A stretch of DNA of 64,000 nucleotides from Oceanicoccus sp. (GTDB taxonomy: Bacteria; Pseudomonadota; Gammaproteobacteria; Pseudomonadales; Dasaniaceae): positions 18,807-82,806 of the forward strand of contig NZ_JAQWFR010000027.1 in NCBI RefSeq assembly GCF_029238675.1. Direction: 5' to 3'. The notes under the pieces are model-generated. The model searched no databases and was not told where the DNA came from. It was given only the letters and a program-made list of their open reading frames with translations. Both the position numbers and the translations under genes were made by a program. Every line of letters starts with the position of its first letter. Within the stretch, counting starts at the first letter, position 1. This document shows, piece after piece, positions 12,018 through 21,001 of the stretch.

Positions 12018-13006
12018 TGATTGATTACCAGCCCTTTATTGAACAACTTAACAGCGACGATGATAACCGCGAAGCCCTGGCACAATGGCTTGAGCAAATG
12101 CCGGCCCAAATCGCCAAGGGCTTAGATGAAAAACGCTATGGCGACTTACCGCGCTGGAAATCGGTATTAGCACAGTTACCCGACTGGCCGACAGCCGCTT
12201 ACGATTTAAACCAGACCGCTATTCAACTCACCAATGAAAATGCTCTAACGGCTGAACAGCACAGCGACTTCAAACAACAGTTACAGGGCCTGCACCCCTG
12301 GCGCAAAGGCCCCTTTAATCTATTTGATGTAGAGATTGATACCGAGTGGCGCTCCGATTGGAAATGGGATCGTTTAAAAGATCATATCGAACCCTTGCAG
12401 GGCAAAAAGGTATTGGATATCGGCTGTGGCAGTGGCTACCACTGCTGGCGTATGCGCGGCGCAGGTGCAGATCTGGTGATAGGTATTGATCCCACCCCTT
12501 TATTTATTGTGCAGTTTTTTACCCTGCAAAAATATATTCAGGATCATCGCGTCACCGTATTGCCAATGGGCATTGAACACCTACCGGAAAAGCTAAGGTT
12601 CTTTGATAGTGTTTTTTCCATGGGTGTGCTGTATCACCGCCGCTCACCCTTTGACCACTTGATGGAACTGCGTGATAGTTTAACCAGTGGCGGCGAACTG
12701 GTATTAGAAACCCTGGTCATTGAAGGAGATGAAGGCGAAGTACTGGTGCCCGAAGGCCGCTATGCACGGATGGGCAATGTCTGGTTTTTACCCAGCTGCC
12801 CCACCATGATGCGATGGCTAAAAAAGGTCGGCTTTAAGGATATTAAGCTAGTCAATGTAACAGACACCACTATCGAGGAGCAGCGCAGCACAGAGTGGAT
12901 GACTTTCCATTCACTGGAGCAGTTTTTAGACCCTGAAAATCACAGTAAAACCATTGAAGGTTACCCCGCCCCGCGCAGAGCCATTTTTACCGCTAAAGCC
13001 CCTTGA
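12017..13006 (+). CDS. cmoB: tRNA U34 carboxymethyltransferase CmoB
   Basis: 329 residues, close to the E. coli length. The SAM motif VLDIGCGSGYHCWRM, GIDPTPLFIVQF and SMGVLYHRRSP are conserved, as is the N-terminal PWRKGPF region. CmoB transfers the carboxymethyl group from carboxy-SAM to 5-hydroxyuridine 34 of tRNAs. It is translationally coupled to cmoA. Confidence 0.97.
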   Translation: MIDYQPFIEQLNSDDDNREALAQWLEQMPAQIAKGLDEKRYGDLPRWKSVLAQLPDWPTAAYDLNQTAIQLTNENALTAEQHSDFKQQLQGLHPWRKGPFNLFDVEIDTEWRSDWKWDRLKDHIEPLQGKKVLDIGCGSGYHCWRMRGAGADLVIGIDPTPLFIVQFFTLQKYIQDHRVTVLPMGIEHLPEKLRFFDSVFSMGVLYHRRSPFDHLMELRDSLTSGGELVLETLVIEGDEGEVLVPEGRYARMGNVWFLPSCPTMMRWLKKVGFKDIKLVNVTDTTIEEQRSTEWMTFHSLEQFLDPENHSKTIEGYPAPRRAIFTAKAP

Positions 13007-13061
13007 AGCCGCCAATCCTGTGAGTACCAACAGTTTGCTTCCAACCTGAATAAATAGAGGT

Positions 13062-14108
13062 TTACAAAGCCAGGGCAATCACTTTAAAACTTTTATTACT
13101 GGCAACCGTCTCAACGCTGGAAAATAACGGCGCGGCTTTTTTTTCCAGGGGAATAAAACTGTTAACCACAAACAAGCCTCGCCCGCCCGGTGCTAACAAA
13201 CGTTTGCAAGTCTGCAAAAAACGACGGGTAAGATCACCTTCAATATCAAACCCTTGATGAAAAGGCGGGTTACAAATAATCAAATCCGCTTGCTTTGAAA
13301 TAGCTTCTGCACAGTTATCAATCAGCACTTCACCACTAAGCTTATGTTTGGCAAAGTTCTGCTTACAGGCATTAATCGCCGTAATATTATTGTCCGTGGC
13401 CAGATAATCAGCCGATAAAAACTGATGCGCCATGACGGATAAAAACCCATAGCCACAGCCTAAATCAATAACCTGCTCGGGCAATGTTTCAAATATTCCC
13501 AGATAATTGGCTAAGGTATCGATTAAAAAAACACTACCCTGATCAACCTTATTCCAGCCAAATATACCCGGCTTGCTAATAAAAGACAGGTCGCCAGCAA
13601 CCACCGTGGAAAATTCGGTATAGTTTTTATCGTCCAGTGGGTCAGCAGCAATAGCTTCGCGAGTCAGTGTTGCTAACAGGGTGCTTTGGGGGCCGCGCTG
13701 TTTATCTGCAGGGCAGCCTAATAAGGCCGCAGCCTTGCTTACGTAGGTTTTAATGCCTTCGTTTTTATAACCTGCCAGCAGCAACTCACCCTGCGGTTTT
13801 AAATACCGGGCAGCAGCATTAATAATATGATGGACAACGGCTTTTTCTTTAGAAACGCGATAGTAGATAACATCAAAGCTGCTCAGCTCGAAACCGGAAA
13901 AATCATAATCTGATAAGGCCGCCTTAAAACCTTTTTTTTGCAGTGCCAAATACACATCATAGCGGTTACTTATCACCTGCAAATTTTTCGCCGGGGTTAT
14001 ACTGGCAATATCCTGCTCAGTGATATTTTCATCCACCAGCCAGAGTGCTTGCCCATTCCCCTGCTGCTGCAATGCCGGTTGCAATAACTGCCACGCTAAA
14101 TCCTTCAT
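13062..14108 (-). CDS. rsmC: 16S rRNA m2G1207 methyltransferase RsmC-like
   Basis: 348 residues with the typical duplicated methyltransferase architecture. The N-terminal degenerate domain is followed by a catalytic domain with VIDLGCGYGFLSVMA and the N6/N2-type motif NPPFHQGF, and VVNSFIPLE near the end. RsmC methylates G1207 in the 30S subunit; RlmG is a related alternative (23S G1835), and the length and motif set slightly favour RsmC. It overlaps the upstream rsuA by four bases (ATGA), so they form one operon. Confidence 0.85.
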   Translation of the reverse strand: MKDLAWQLLQPALQQQGNGQALWLVDENITEQDIASITPAKNLQVISNRYDVYLALQKKGFKAALSDYDFSGFELSSFDVIYYRVSKEKAVVHHIINAAARYLKPQGELLLAGYKNEGIKTYVSKAAALLGCPADKQRGPQSTLLATLTREAIAADPLDDKNYTEFSTVVAGDLSFISKPGIFGWNKVDQGSVFLIDTLANYLGIFETLPEQVIDLGCGYGFLSVMAHQFLSADYLATDNNITAINACKQNFAKHKLSGEVLIDNCAEAISKQADLIICNPPFHQGFDIEGDLTRRFLQTCKRLLAPGGRGLFVVNSFIPLEKKAAPLFSSVETVASNKSFKVIALAL

Positions 14109-14794
14109 AGGCTGGCCACCTCTTCAGGTGTCAAGGCGCGATATTCACCCGGCATCAAATCTTCATCCAGTACAATATGACCTATGCGTTCACGGTGAAG
14201 CATTTCAACTTTATTACCTACCGCCGCCAACATACGTTTTACTTGATGGTATTTTCCTTCACTGATCGTAAGCCTTGCCGTTTGCACATCAACCACTTCC
14301 ATTTGAGCAGGTTTTGTGGGGCGTTTTTCATTATCCAAATGAATACCCTGCTCAATTTTTACGACCGCTTCATCGGTAATAGGGTCTGCAGTTTCCAGTA
14401 GATACGTTTTTTGGCAATCGCGGTTTGGGGAAGTTACTCGATGAGACCACTGCCCGTCGTCGGTCAGTAATAGCAAGCCGGTGGTATCAATATCCAGCCG
14501 CCCGGCGATATGTAATTGGTCGAGATTATCTTCGTCGAATAATTCCAGCACCGTAAGATGCTCACGGTCTTTAGTGGCAGAGACGTAACCCAGGGGTTTG
14601 TGCAGCATAAAATATCTTGCGGTGGCAGCACGCAGCACTTCACCATCAATGGCCACCTCTGCACTTTCTTCAACATGGGTGCGAGGGTCAGTCACCCTGG
14701 CACCATCAACGGTCACCCTATTGAATTTCAGTATCTTCTTGGATTCGGCTCGAGAAAGATCGGTAACCGCCGTTAAGTATTTATCCAGGCGCAT
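14105..14794 (-). CDS. rsuA: 16S rRNA pseudouridine(516) synthase RsuA-like
   Basis: 229 residues. An N-terminal S4 domain (MRLDKYLTAVTDLSRAESKKIL) is followed by the RsuA-family catalytic domain with the active-site Asp in AGRLDIDTTGLLLLTDDGQW and the C-terminal EGKYHQVKRMLAAVG. The family includes RsuA, RluE and RluF; HKPLGYVSAT and the size fit RsuA. It is coupled to rsmC. Confidence 0.88.
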   Translation of the reverse strand: MRLDKYLTAVTDLSRAESKKILKFNRVTVDGARVTDPRTHVEESAEVAIDGEVLRAATARYFMLHKPLGYVSATKDREHLTVLELFDEDNLDQLHIAGRLDIDTTGLLLLTDDGQWSHRVTSPNRDCQKTYLLETADPITDEAVVKIEQGIHLDNEKRPTKPAQMEVVDVQTARLTISEGKYHQVKRMLAAVGNKVEMLHRERIGHIVLDEDLMPGEYRALTPEEVASL

Positions 14795-14840
14795 AGTGTT
14801 TTTGCTTTACTTCGCAGAGAATGAATAGAGTGCAACCATA

Positions 14841-15713
14841 TTAAAAGATCGCTAACTGAGTTTCATCTTTAATTGTTTTGGCCAGAGGCTGCCACCCCGG
14901 TAAGCCATCCAATAACTGATGAAACATAGCGGCCTGTTCTGGCGCGCCAATATTATCCGGCGTATGGATAAAAACGATTGGCTGAATGCCCTGCTGTTGC
15001 CATTCGGCTATCTTGTTAACCCAGGGCAGCAAATATTGCTGATTATGATGAAAATCAGCTCCGCCAACAAAGCGGATAATAGGGTGCTTTGCTGTAGGGA
15101 TAGCATGCACAGGCAAACGAGGTTTTTTACGGTGCGCGTCTTTTTCCTGCTCAGTAATCGCCGGGCGGCTAAACAGGGCACGGCTATCAAAGCACACTCT
15201 ATCTACCTGAAATTTATGCAGGGTCTGATTCAGAGTCTTTTCCTCATCACCACGATTAAAAAAATCACGATGCCTGACTTCAACCGCAAAACTATAGTCA
15301 CTGGGTAGCTCTTTTAGGAAACGCTGTAGATCAGGCAACTGCTCGGGAGCAAAACTATCCGGCAACTGAATCATAAACGCCCCCAGATTATCTCCCAGGG
15401 GCTCAAGCCGCTTAAGAAACTCAGACAATTCAACACCGCAGTAGCGCAAATAATTTTCGTGGGTGATTTTTCTGGGTAGTTTAAAACAAAAACGAAAGTC
15501 AGGCTGGGCCTGTGATTTCCAGCTGGCTACAGTGCTTTGCGTAGGCAGTGCGTAAAAGGTGGTATTGCCTTCAACACTATTGAAGACTGATGAATAGTGC
15601 TGAAGAAAATTTTTACTATTAGCGCCCGCAGGAAACAAGCTCCCTATCCATTGCCGGTTCGACCACATGGGTAAACCCAGGCTGTAGAGAGATGACTGCG
15701 GGGTGGAGGACAT
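14841..15713 (-). CDS. DUF72 family protein (YecE-like)
   Basis: 290 residues of the DUF72 TIM-barrel family. Recognisable parts are the LGLPMWSNRQWIGSLFP start, YSSVFNSVEGNTTFYALP, FRFCFKLPRKITHE, and the middle FAVEVRHRDFF. The biochemical role of DUF72 proteins is not settled. The start overlaps the prfC stop by one base (TAATG), so it is probably co-transcribed with prfC. Confidence 0.88.
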   Translation of the reverse strand: MSSTPQSSLYSLGLPMWSNRQWIGSLFPAGANSKNFLQHYSSVFNSVEGNTTFYALPTQSTVASWKSQAQPDFRFCFKLPRKITHENYLRYCGVELSEFLKRLEPLGDNLGAFMIQLPDSFAPEQLPDLQRFLKELPSDYSFAVEVRHRDFFNRGDEEKTLNQTLHKFQVDRVCFDSRALFSRPAITEQEKDAHRKKPRLPVHAIPTAKHPIIRFVGGADFHHNQQYLLPWVNKIAEWQQQGIQPIVFIHTPDNIGAPEQAAMFHQLLDGLPGWQPLAKTIKDETQLAIF

Positions 15714-17299
15714 TAATGCTCTCTGGTTGCCCTGAATTGCACATCAGGCCAACGCTCTTCCATCAATTGCAGGTTAACGCGAGTTGGCGCTAAGTAAGTA
15801 AGGTGACCGCCGCCATCTATCGCCAAATTTTCTGCCGCTTTCCTTTTAAATTCGCTCAGCATTTTCTCGTCGTCGCATTCAATCCAGCGGGCGGTATACA
15901 CACTGACCGGCTCATAGATCGCTTCAACTTTATACTCATCTTTTAAACGGTAGGCGACCACTTCATATTGCAGCTGACCAACCGCACCCACAATTAAGTT
16001 GGAATTGCTGACCGGCATAAAGACCTGTGTAGACCCTTCTTCCGATAACTGCTGTAAACCTTTTTGCAAAGCCTTGGCTTTTAGCGGATCTTTAAGACGA
16101 ATTAAGCGAAACATTTCCGGTGCAAAATGCGGGATACCGGTGAACTTTAACTCTTCACCCTCGGAGAAAGTGTCACCAATCTGAATGGTGCCATGGTTAT
16201 GCAAGCCGATAATATCACCAGAGCGTGCCACCTCCACCGCTTCTCGCTCACCGGCTTTAAAGGTCACTGCGTCGGCAATTTTTACGTCTTTGGCAATACG
16301 CACATGTTTCATTTTCATACCCTTGGTATAAGTACCAGAGCAAATACGCATAAAGGCAATACGGTCGCGGTGCTTGGGGTCCATATTGGCTTGAATCTTA
16401 AATACAAAGCCACTGAATTTTTCTTCGTCGGGGGCAACTTCCCGGCTGGCCGTTTCCCTTGCCAATGGCGACGGAGCCCACTCCACAAAACCATCCAGCA
16501 TTTCACGTACACCAAAATTGGACAAGGCCGTACCAAAAAACACTGGCGTTAAGGTACCGGCTAAATAAGCGTCCAGATCGAACTCATGGCTAGCGCCACG
16601 TACCAACTCTATCTCTTCGGCAAAATCTTCGTAATAAACACCCAGCAGCTTTTTGGCTTCGTCACTCTCAAGACCCTGTATTTGAATATCATCGGCAATA
16701 ACATTGCTTTGGCCTTGCTGGAATACATGAATAATATCGGTATAGAGGTTATAGACTCCTTTAAACTCTTTACCCATACCTATCGGCCAGTTGATGGGCG
16801 CCCCTTGAATGGACAGCACCTTTTCAATTTCATCTAACAGGTCAATAGGGTCGCGAATATCGCGGTCCATTTTGTTCACAAAGCTAAGGATAGGGGTATC
16901 ACGCAGGCGACAGACATCCATTAATTTAATGGTGCGGGCCTCGACACCCTTGGCGCCGTCAACCACCATCAGGGCAGAATCTACGGCGGTTAAGGTACGA
17001 TAGGTATCTTCAGAGAAATCTTCGTGCCCCGGGGTATCCAGCAGGTTGACGGTGCGCTCTTTATAAGGGAATTGCATCACCGATGATGTTACCGAGATAC
17101 CCCGCTCCTGCTCCATGCCCATCCAGTCTGAGGTGGCATGGCGGTCAGACTTTTTGCCCTTTACGGTACCTGCCACCTGAATAAGCTGGCCCAATAACAG
17201 TAGCTTCTCGGTAATGGTGGTTTTACCGGCATCCGGGTGCGAGATGATAGCGAACGTGCGTCGTTTATTGACTTCATTAATAAAATTGGCTTCAGCCAT
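15713..17299 (-). CDS. prfC: Peptide chain release factor 3
   Basis: 528 residues, the normal size for RF3. The translational GTPase motifs are intact: [15 protein letters not shown] (G1), [16 protein letters not shown] (G3) and FVNKMDRD (G4), plus RF3-type domain II/III segments such as [19 protein letters not shown]3 recycles RF1 and RF2 after peptide release. DUF72 follows with a 1-nt overlap. Confidence 0.97.
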   Translation of the reverse strand: MAEANFINEVNKRRTFAIISHPDAGKTTITEKLLLLGQLIQVAGTVKGKKSDRHATSDWMGMEQERGISVTSSVMQFPYKERTVNLLDTPGHEDFSEDTYRTLTAVDSALMVVDGAKGVEARTIKLMDVCRLRDTPILSFVNKMDRDIRDPIDLLDEIEKVLSIQGAPINWPIGMGKEFKGVYNLYTDIIHVFQQGQSNVIADDIQIQGLESDEAKKLLGVYYEDFAEEIELVRGASHEFDLDAYLAGTLTPVFFGTALSNFGVREMLDGFVEWAPSPLARETASREVAPDEEKFSGFVFKIQANMDPKHRDRIAFMRICSGTYTKGMKMKHVRIAKDVKIADAVTFKAGEREAVEVARSGDIIGLHNHGTIQIGDTFSEGEELKFTGIPHFAPEMFRLIRLKDPLKAKALQKGLQQLSEEGSTQVFMPVSNSNLIVGAVGQLQYEVVAYRLKDEYKVEAIYEPVSVYTARWIECDDEKMLSEFKRKAAENLAIDGGGHLTYLAPTRVNLQLMEERWPDVQFRATREH

Positions 17300-17443
17300 G
17301 TATCTAAATTCCCAACTTGTACAAAGATTTGCACAAGAATAAAGTTAACTCTAAGCCCTGATTATCAAGTAGTTTACCAAGGCCTGCAGCCAGCAAAGCC
17401 TCCCGTATTTGTAATCAATCCAGAGCGATTAAATTGTGGCGTA

Positions 17444-18667
17444 TTATACGCCCGTGCCTGCCAAAGGCACGTTTTGTAAATGTTTTTCAATTACCTCAAT
17501 CATATCCTTCGTAAGAGGTAAATTTGTCTTCTCACGATGCCAGACTTCGTGAAAGGCTAAAACCGTTTCACGCGCCGTATCCAATACTAGCTTTTCTGGC
17601 AGCATGGCTTTAGCGGCCAAGTGCGACAACTCATCCAACGTAAATTCACTAAACTTCTTAGTGCGGCTGACTTTCAGCGATGCACTATCATCAGGAATAT
17701 AAGCAATAGTTGAAACAAAATCATAAGCTGGCGCTATTGAGGCAGTTTGCTTATCGTTATATATCACCGACCAGTTCTTAAGATGCATATCCGCATTGCC
17801 GATCAGCGTGTTAAACACCAAGCGACGGATAAACTCAACCACATCACCCTCATGCCCTTCCAGGCCTATAACTTGAGCGATATTACGCATACTGGCTTTC
17901 TTGTATTTGGCTTCCGGGTATACCCCAAAGACCTGCGCAAAGTCTTCCATGTGAATAGCCTGCCCATCAGCACTGCGATCAAAACGCTTAATCGCAAAAG
18001 CACTATCCCCAAATCGTCCAATACCTTCCGGGATACCCCCGATCTGGTCGATAGAAAGTAGCTGCGTCTCTGGTACATCCATACCCAGCATCCGCGCTAA
18101 TTCCATCATGGCAAATTCATTTTCTGGTACGGCTTCAAAGCGTGACGATGGCAATTTCACAATCCAGGAGCCACCTGTTCCAGAGGCTGGGATGGTCAAA
18201 CCTGCCGCCTGCTGCACCGCTGAAAACTTCAACTGCACCCCAGCCAGTGAAAACCGCATTGGCTGTTCTAATGGCTCCCCCTCTTCCACCTCTTCATGCA
18301 CATTCGGTGGCAGGGTCTCACCTTCGGCAGGTACGACAGTTATCGCACCGGGCAAGTCCTGCCCGAGCACCCACAGTAAAAAAAACTCGCGCGCCGGATT
18401 AACATTCGCGCGTTCCGCCAGATAATGACGCATCGTTTCTTCTGGCAATAAGTTCGAGAAAAACGGCGTAAGCTTAGTTTGTGTCGGCTTAAAATCCGTA
18501 ATCAAACCACCCAAAGAGTCCTTAAACCCCAAACTTAAAACAGGTCGCGCTTCATCGCTGATATAGTCATCCGTAAACGCAAATAATGTTCTGTCATGCC
18601 CAACGTTGGTAATCGTCCCTATCAGCTGGCCATAGAGCAGAACATTCAATGTCGAAACACTACTCAT
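17444..18667 (-). CDS. hipA: HipA-type serine/threonine kinase toxin
   Basis: About 407 residues from the ATG at 18667 (MSSVSTLNVLLYG). The frame is open 16 codons further up, but the ATG at 18667 overlaps the hipB end by 8 nt, as in hipBA operons. HipA features are an N-terminal HipA_N part (KPTQTKLTPFFSNLLPEE), the LAGVQLKFS loop, GSWIVKLPSS, the catalytic IGNADMHLKNWSVIY (Asp/His/Asn) and the metal-binding APAYDFVST. HipA kinases phosphorylate tRNA synthetases or other translation targets and cause growth arrest unless bound by HipB. Intact by inspection. Confidence 0.92.
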   Translation of the reverse strand: MSSVSTLNVLLYGQLIGTITNVGHDRTLFAFTDDYISDEARPVLSLGFKDSLGGLITDFKPTQTKLTPFFSNLLPEETMRHYLAERANVNPAREFFLLWVLGQDLPGAITVVPAEGETLPPNVHEEVEEGEPLEQPMRFSLAGVQLKFSAVQQAAGLTIPASGTGGSWIVKLPSSRFEAVPENEFAMMELARMLGMDVPETQLLSIDQIGGIPEGIGRFGDSAFAIKRFDRSADGQAIHMEDFAQVFGVYPEAKYKKASMRNIAQVIGLEGHEGDVVEFIRRLVFNTLIGNADMHLKNWSVIYNDKQTASIAPAYDFVSTIAYIPDDSASLKVSRTKKFSEFTLDELSHLAAKAMLPEKLVLDTARETVLAFHEVWHREKTNLPLTKDMIEVIEKHLQNVPLAGTGV

Positions 18668-18968
18668 CCGCGTCACCATCCAGACTATAAACAGGCGATA
18701 CCGCTTCCAAATCATCTCCGCCCACAGCAGAGCGCATAATCGACTTAATAGCCGGCATAGACTTCTTAGGTGCTAAAAACAGCTCCAAATCCAACACACG
18801 GGCCAAAGCAATCAAGCTGGATATACGCAGATCAACACCACCCGCCTCAATCTTAGAGATATGGCTTTGGGGCACACCAGAGCGCGCACTCAACTCCCGT
18901 TGGCTAAGCCCCTTACGCGCCCGCGCCTCTCGTAGCGCTTCCAGTATTTGATCATTGTTATAAGTCAT
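18660..18968 (-). CDS. hipB: HipB-type HTH antitoxin
   Basis: 102 residues with an XRE/Cro helix-turn-helix (LREARARKGLSQRELSARSG and VPQSHISKIEAGGVDLRISS) and a short acidic C-terminal tail (VYSLDGDADE). It neutralises HipA and represses its own operon. Start ATG at 18968. Palindromes with the spacing of known HipB operators lie just upstream. Confidence 0.93.
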   Translation of the reverse strand: MTYNNDQILEALREARARKGLSQRELSARSGVPQSHISKIEAGGVDLRISSLIALARVLDLELFLAPKKSMPAIKSIMRSAVGGDDLEAVSPVYSLDGDADE

Positions 18969-18972
18969 TCTT

Positions 18973-18990
18973 GATATTCTTTTCTATATC
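18973..18990. promoter_or_regulatory. HipB operator candidate O1
   Basis: GATAT-N8-ATATC, a perfect 5-bp inverted repeat with an 8-nt spacer, ends 4 bp before the hipB start codon and so covers its ribosome site. Known HipB operators have the same arm-N8-arm layout (TATCC-N8-GGATA in E. coli). Confidence 0.55.
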
Positions 18991-19044
18991 TAAGTTTACA
19001 CAATATCTGCAAAAACATATCACAACATACCAAACAGCACAACA

Positions 19045-19066
19045 ATGATATATAAAAACATATCAT
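19045..19066. promoter_or_regulatory. HipB operator candidate O2
   Basis: ATGATAT-N8-ATATCAT has perfect 7-bp arms and the same 8-nt spacer as O1, 77-98 bp before hipB. A third, degenerate copy sharing TGATATGTTTTT (minus strand) lies at about 19004-19022. The site sits between the csrA-like 3' end and the hip promoter region. Confidence 0.55.
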
Positions 19067-19071
19067 AAAGA

Positions 19072-19262
19072 CTAGTTTATGCGACCATCAAAACACGGCG
19101 ATTTAGCTTGTATACGATCATAGATTTCCTGCCGGTGGATCCCTGCCTCTTTGGGGCTTTAAACCCCAGCCGGACCTGGCATCCCTGAACGTCTAAAGCG
19201 GTTAATCTAATATCATCACCTAATGTAATAATTTGGCCAATTTTTCTGGTGAGTATTAGCAT
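19072..19262 (-). pseudogene. csrA: CsrA/RsmA-family translational regulator with -1 frameshift
   Basis: From ATG 19262 (after a good AAAGGGA ribosome site) the frame reads [17 protein letters not shown] and so on, through 38 residues clearly like CsrA up to GFKAPK. The frame then leaves the family (RQGSTGRK) and stops at 19077. In the -1 frame the canonical C-terminus follows directly: [17 protein letters not shown], with the RNA-binding Arg falling exactly at position 44, stop at 19072, 63 residues in all. The junction is CCCAAAG in the zero frame (CCA AAG), an X XXY YYZ slippery heptamer. Explanations are a one-base A deletion (natural or sequencing) or programmed frameshifting. Without the shift the protein lacks the VHR-type RNA-binding edge. 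Confidence 0.85.
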
Positions 19263-19449
19263 CTGTGTTTCCCTTTTGTTTAGAATGGATAGTGAAGAAA
19301 TTTTATCCGCCACAGCGCAACAACTGAACCTGCCCTACTTAGAGTGCAATCTTATTAGTGGGAGACTTATCCATCCTATGGGGACACGAACAAGCCCCAC
19401 AATACGCTTATAGTAAGAGCGAACATCACTACCCAAAAGGACTTAGCTA

Positions 19450-20082
19450 ATGATCAGCTTCGAGACGGCCCTCCAATTTTTTATTGTTAATAGCAGCCTC
19501 TGCCTAATACCCTGCGCAGAGATGATTATTGTTATCACCCAGTCATCAACGCAGGGCTGGAAAGCGGGTATGACTTTTGTAGCAGGTACCTGTTTGGCGT
19601 TAACCGTTCAGGTGATGCTGATGGCTTTTGGGGTGTCTGCTATTATTCAAACATCCGAGTGGATTTTTAATGGTTTGAAAATTGTTGGCGTTTGCTATCT
19701 GTTTTTTCTAGCCTGGCAAATGTTCTCTCGCCCCATTGCATTAACAACGCAAGGCGTACAACCGTTCAAATCACGGGCAACATTATTTCGTGAAGGTATG
19801 GTGCTTAACTTTTCTACCCCAATGACGCCGCTTTTTTTGCTGTTTCTGATCCCAAGTTTTATTGATACTGAAAGAGGCAATATTATGCTGCAGTCATTTC
19901 AGTTAGGTGGCGTTATCATTCTGGCGATCCTCTCTATGTACACGGCGTACTGCATTGCGGCAGATAGAGCTGGCGCGCTTATTTTACAATCGGAAAGGTT
20001 TCAGGGCTATTTACAACGGGGAGCGGCATCAACGATTGCTGGCTTTGCGATTTATTTGGCGTTGGCGCAGCAATCGTTATGA
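19450..20082 (+). CDS. LysE/RhtB-family transporter-like membrane protein
   Basis: 210 residues with about five to six hydrophobic segments in the LysE/RhtB arrangement (FETALQFFIVNSSLCLIPC; GLKIVGVCYLFFLAWQMF; GMVLNFSTPMTPLFLLFLIP; C-terminal GFAIYLALAQQ). The family exports amino acids or related small molecules through the inner membrane. The signature PGP of the first helix is replaced by PCAEM, and the second N-P-K type motif reads NFSTPMTP, so the substrate may differ or activity may be altered. It is a single-gene unit with no obvious partner. Confidence 0.82.
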   Translation: MISFETALQFFIVNSSLCLIPCAEMIIVITQSSTQGWKAGMTFVAGTCLALTVQVMLMAFGVSAIIQTSEWIFNGLKIVGVCYLFFLAWQMFSRPIALTTQGVQPFKSRATLFREGMVLNFSTPMTPLFLLFLIPSFIDTERGNIMLQSFQLGGVIILAILSMYTAYCIAADRAGALILQSERFQGYLQRGAASTIAGFAIYLALAQQSL

Positions 20083-20107
20083 GGGAAGTATGTTTAGCTT
20101 TCAGAAC

Positions 20108-20710
20108 CTAGTCATTTTTTACCAGCATTTCATCTGACAGGAAAAAGTGGCCATTCAGTTTTCTCATTTTCTTTTCTGAAAAATCTGCGGGGGTATATTC
20201 ATTAGAGGACTTTTCATCCGTCAGCAAGCCCAGGCACTGGTAAGCCTCAGCAACCAGCTCACTACAGAAAATTGCAGACAGATCTTTATGGTTATGGCCA
20301 AAGGGACCGTCATTGGCAGACTTTAGCAATTGCACCTTCTCGTGCTTATAGCTTTTGCTACGCAACTGCTTTCTCAGTTCCATCAGTTTTAATAGAGTAC
20401 CGGTAGGTAAAGAAGCCCCTTTTAATTGCCTTACTGCAATATCACCACTGTATTTATGTACCCGATCACTCAACGGTACCAACTGCACCCCCATGCGTGG
20501 AGGACTGGATTCCAAATTGTCTATATTACTTGGCATAGTACATTCCCATATGGTTAGAAAGTCATATTCGGGAATTCGCATTACCATGCCAACATGTGAA
20601 AACTTGCTCAAGGTGCCATATTTAATAACATCACTAAAAGCACCTCTGGCAGAATATAAAACCAGATCTCCTGTTTTAAGCTCATTACGTATGATTGAAT
20701 AGCTAATCAT
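20108..20710 (-). CDS. YiiX/YebB-like permuted NlpC/P60-type cysteine hydrolase
   Basis: 200 residues from the ATG at 20710, which has AGGAG at a 6-nt spacing; the GTG at 20713 is too close to that site. The catalytic layout of permuted papain-like enzymes is visible: GDLVLYSARG at the start, His in SKFSHVGMVMR (~40), and Cys in AIFCSELVAEAYQCLGL (~165), in the order His before Cys. Members act as peptidases, amidases or acyl hydrolases on lipids or peptides; the substrate here is unknown. No signal peptide, so probably cytoplasmic. Confidence 0.75.
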   Translation of the reverse strand: MISYSIIRNELKTGDLVLYSARGAFSDVIKYGTLSKFSHVGMVMRIPEYDFLTIWECTMPSNIDNLESSPPRMGVQLVPLSDRVHKYSGDIAVRQLKGASLPTGTLLKLMELRKQLRSKSYKHEKVQLLKSANDGPFGHNHKDLSAIFCSELVAEAYQCLGLLTDEKSSNEYTPADFSEKKMRKLNGHFFLSDEMLVKND

Positions 20711-20922
20711 CACTCACTCCTGATACCGAGTTAAAGAACAGCATAGCTACTGAGCATCTTTTTTAGCTTCCCCACACGGTCAATCTTATACGGGAAAACA
20801 TCATAAGATTCGACAGTTACTACCCCAGCCAAAAAGAGCAGTCATATTTACTAAAAACACAGGAAATAACCAGAGCAAAAGCGTCTAAATTATTTAACAT
20901 TCTTGACGGCGATATAAGCCCT

Positions 20923-20939
20923 TGCGACACTAGGTCGCA
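20923..20939. promoter_or_regulatory. Palindrome, candidate RegA-type operator upstream of regB
   Basis: TGCGAC-ACTAG-GTCGCA is a perfect 6-bp inverted repeat with a 5-nt spacer. The GTCGC/GCGAC half sites resemble those described for RegA/PrrA/RoxR regulators. Its centre lies at about -42 relative to the start expected from the TATACT at 20961-20966, the usual place for an activator replacing a weak -35. Confidence 0.5.
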
Positions 20940-20960
20940 CCCTTTTTTCACTGGTTAGGT

Positions 20961-20966
20961 TATACT
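20961..20966 (+). promoter_or_regulatory. -10 element of the regB-regA operon
   Basis: TATACT 36 bp before the regB start. No good -35 hexamer lies 16-18 bp upstream; that position overlaps the palindrome, as expected for an activator-dependent promoter. Confidence 0.45.
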
Positions 20967-21001
20967 CCCCCGCGTCATTAACACCCACTTAACCCATCCC
21001 G

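Larger units (their letters stand above)
20711..21001. other. Intergenic region between the YiiX-like gene and regB
   Basis: It carries the ribosome site of the upstream minus-strand gene at one end and the regB promoter with a perfect palindrome at the other. The middle (20740-20900) shows nothing recognisable. Confidence 0.5.
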
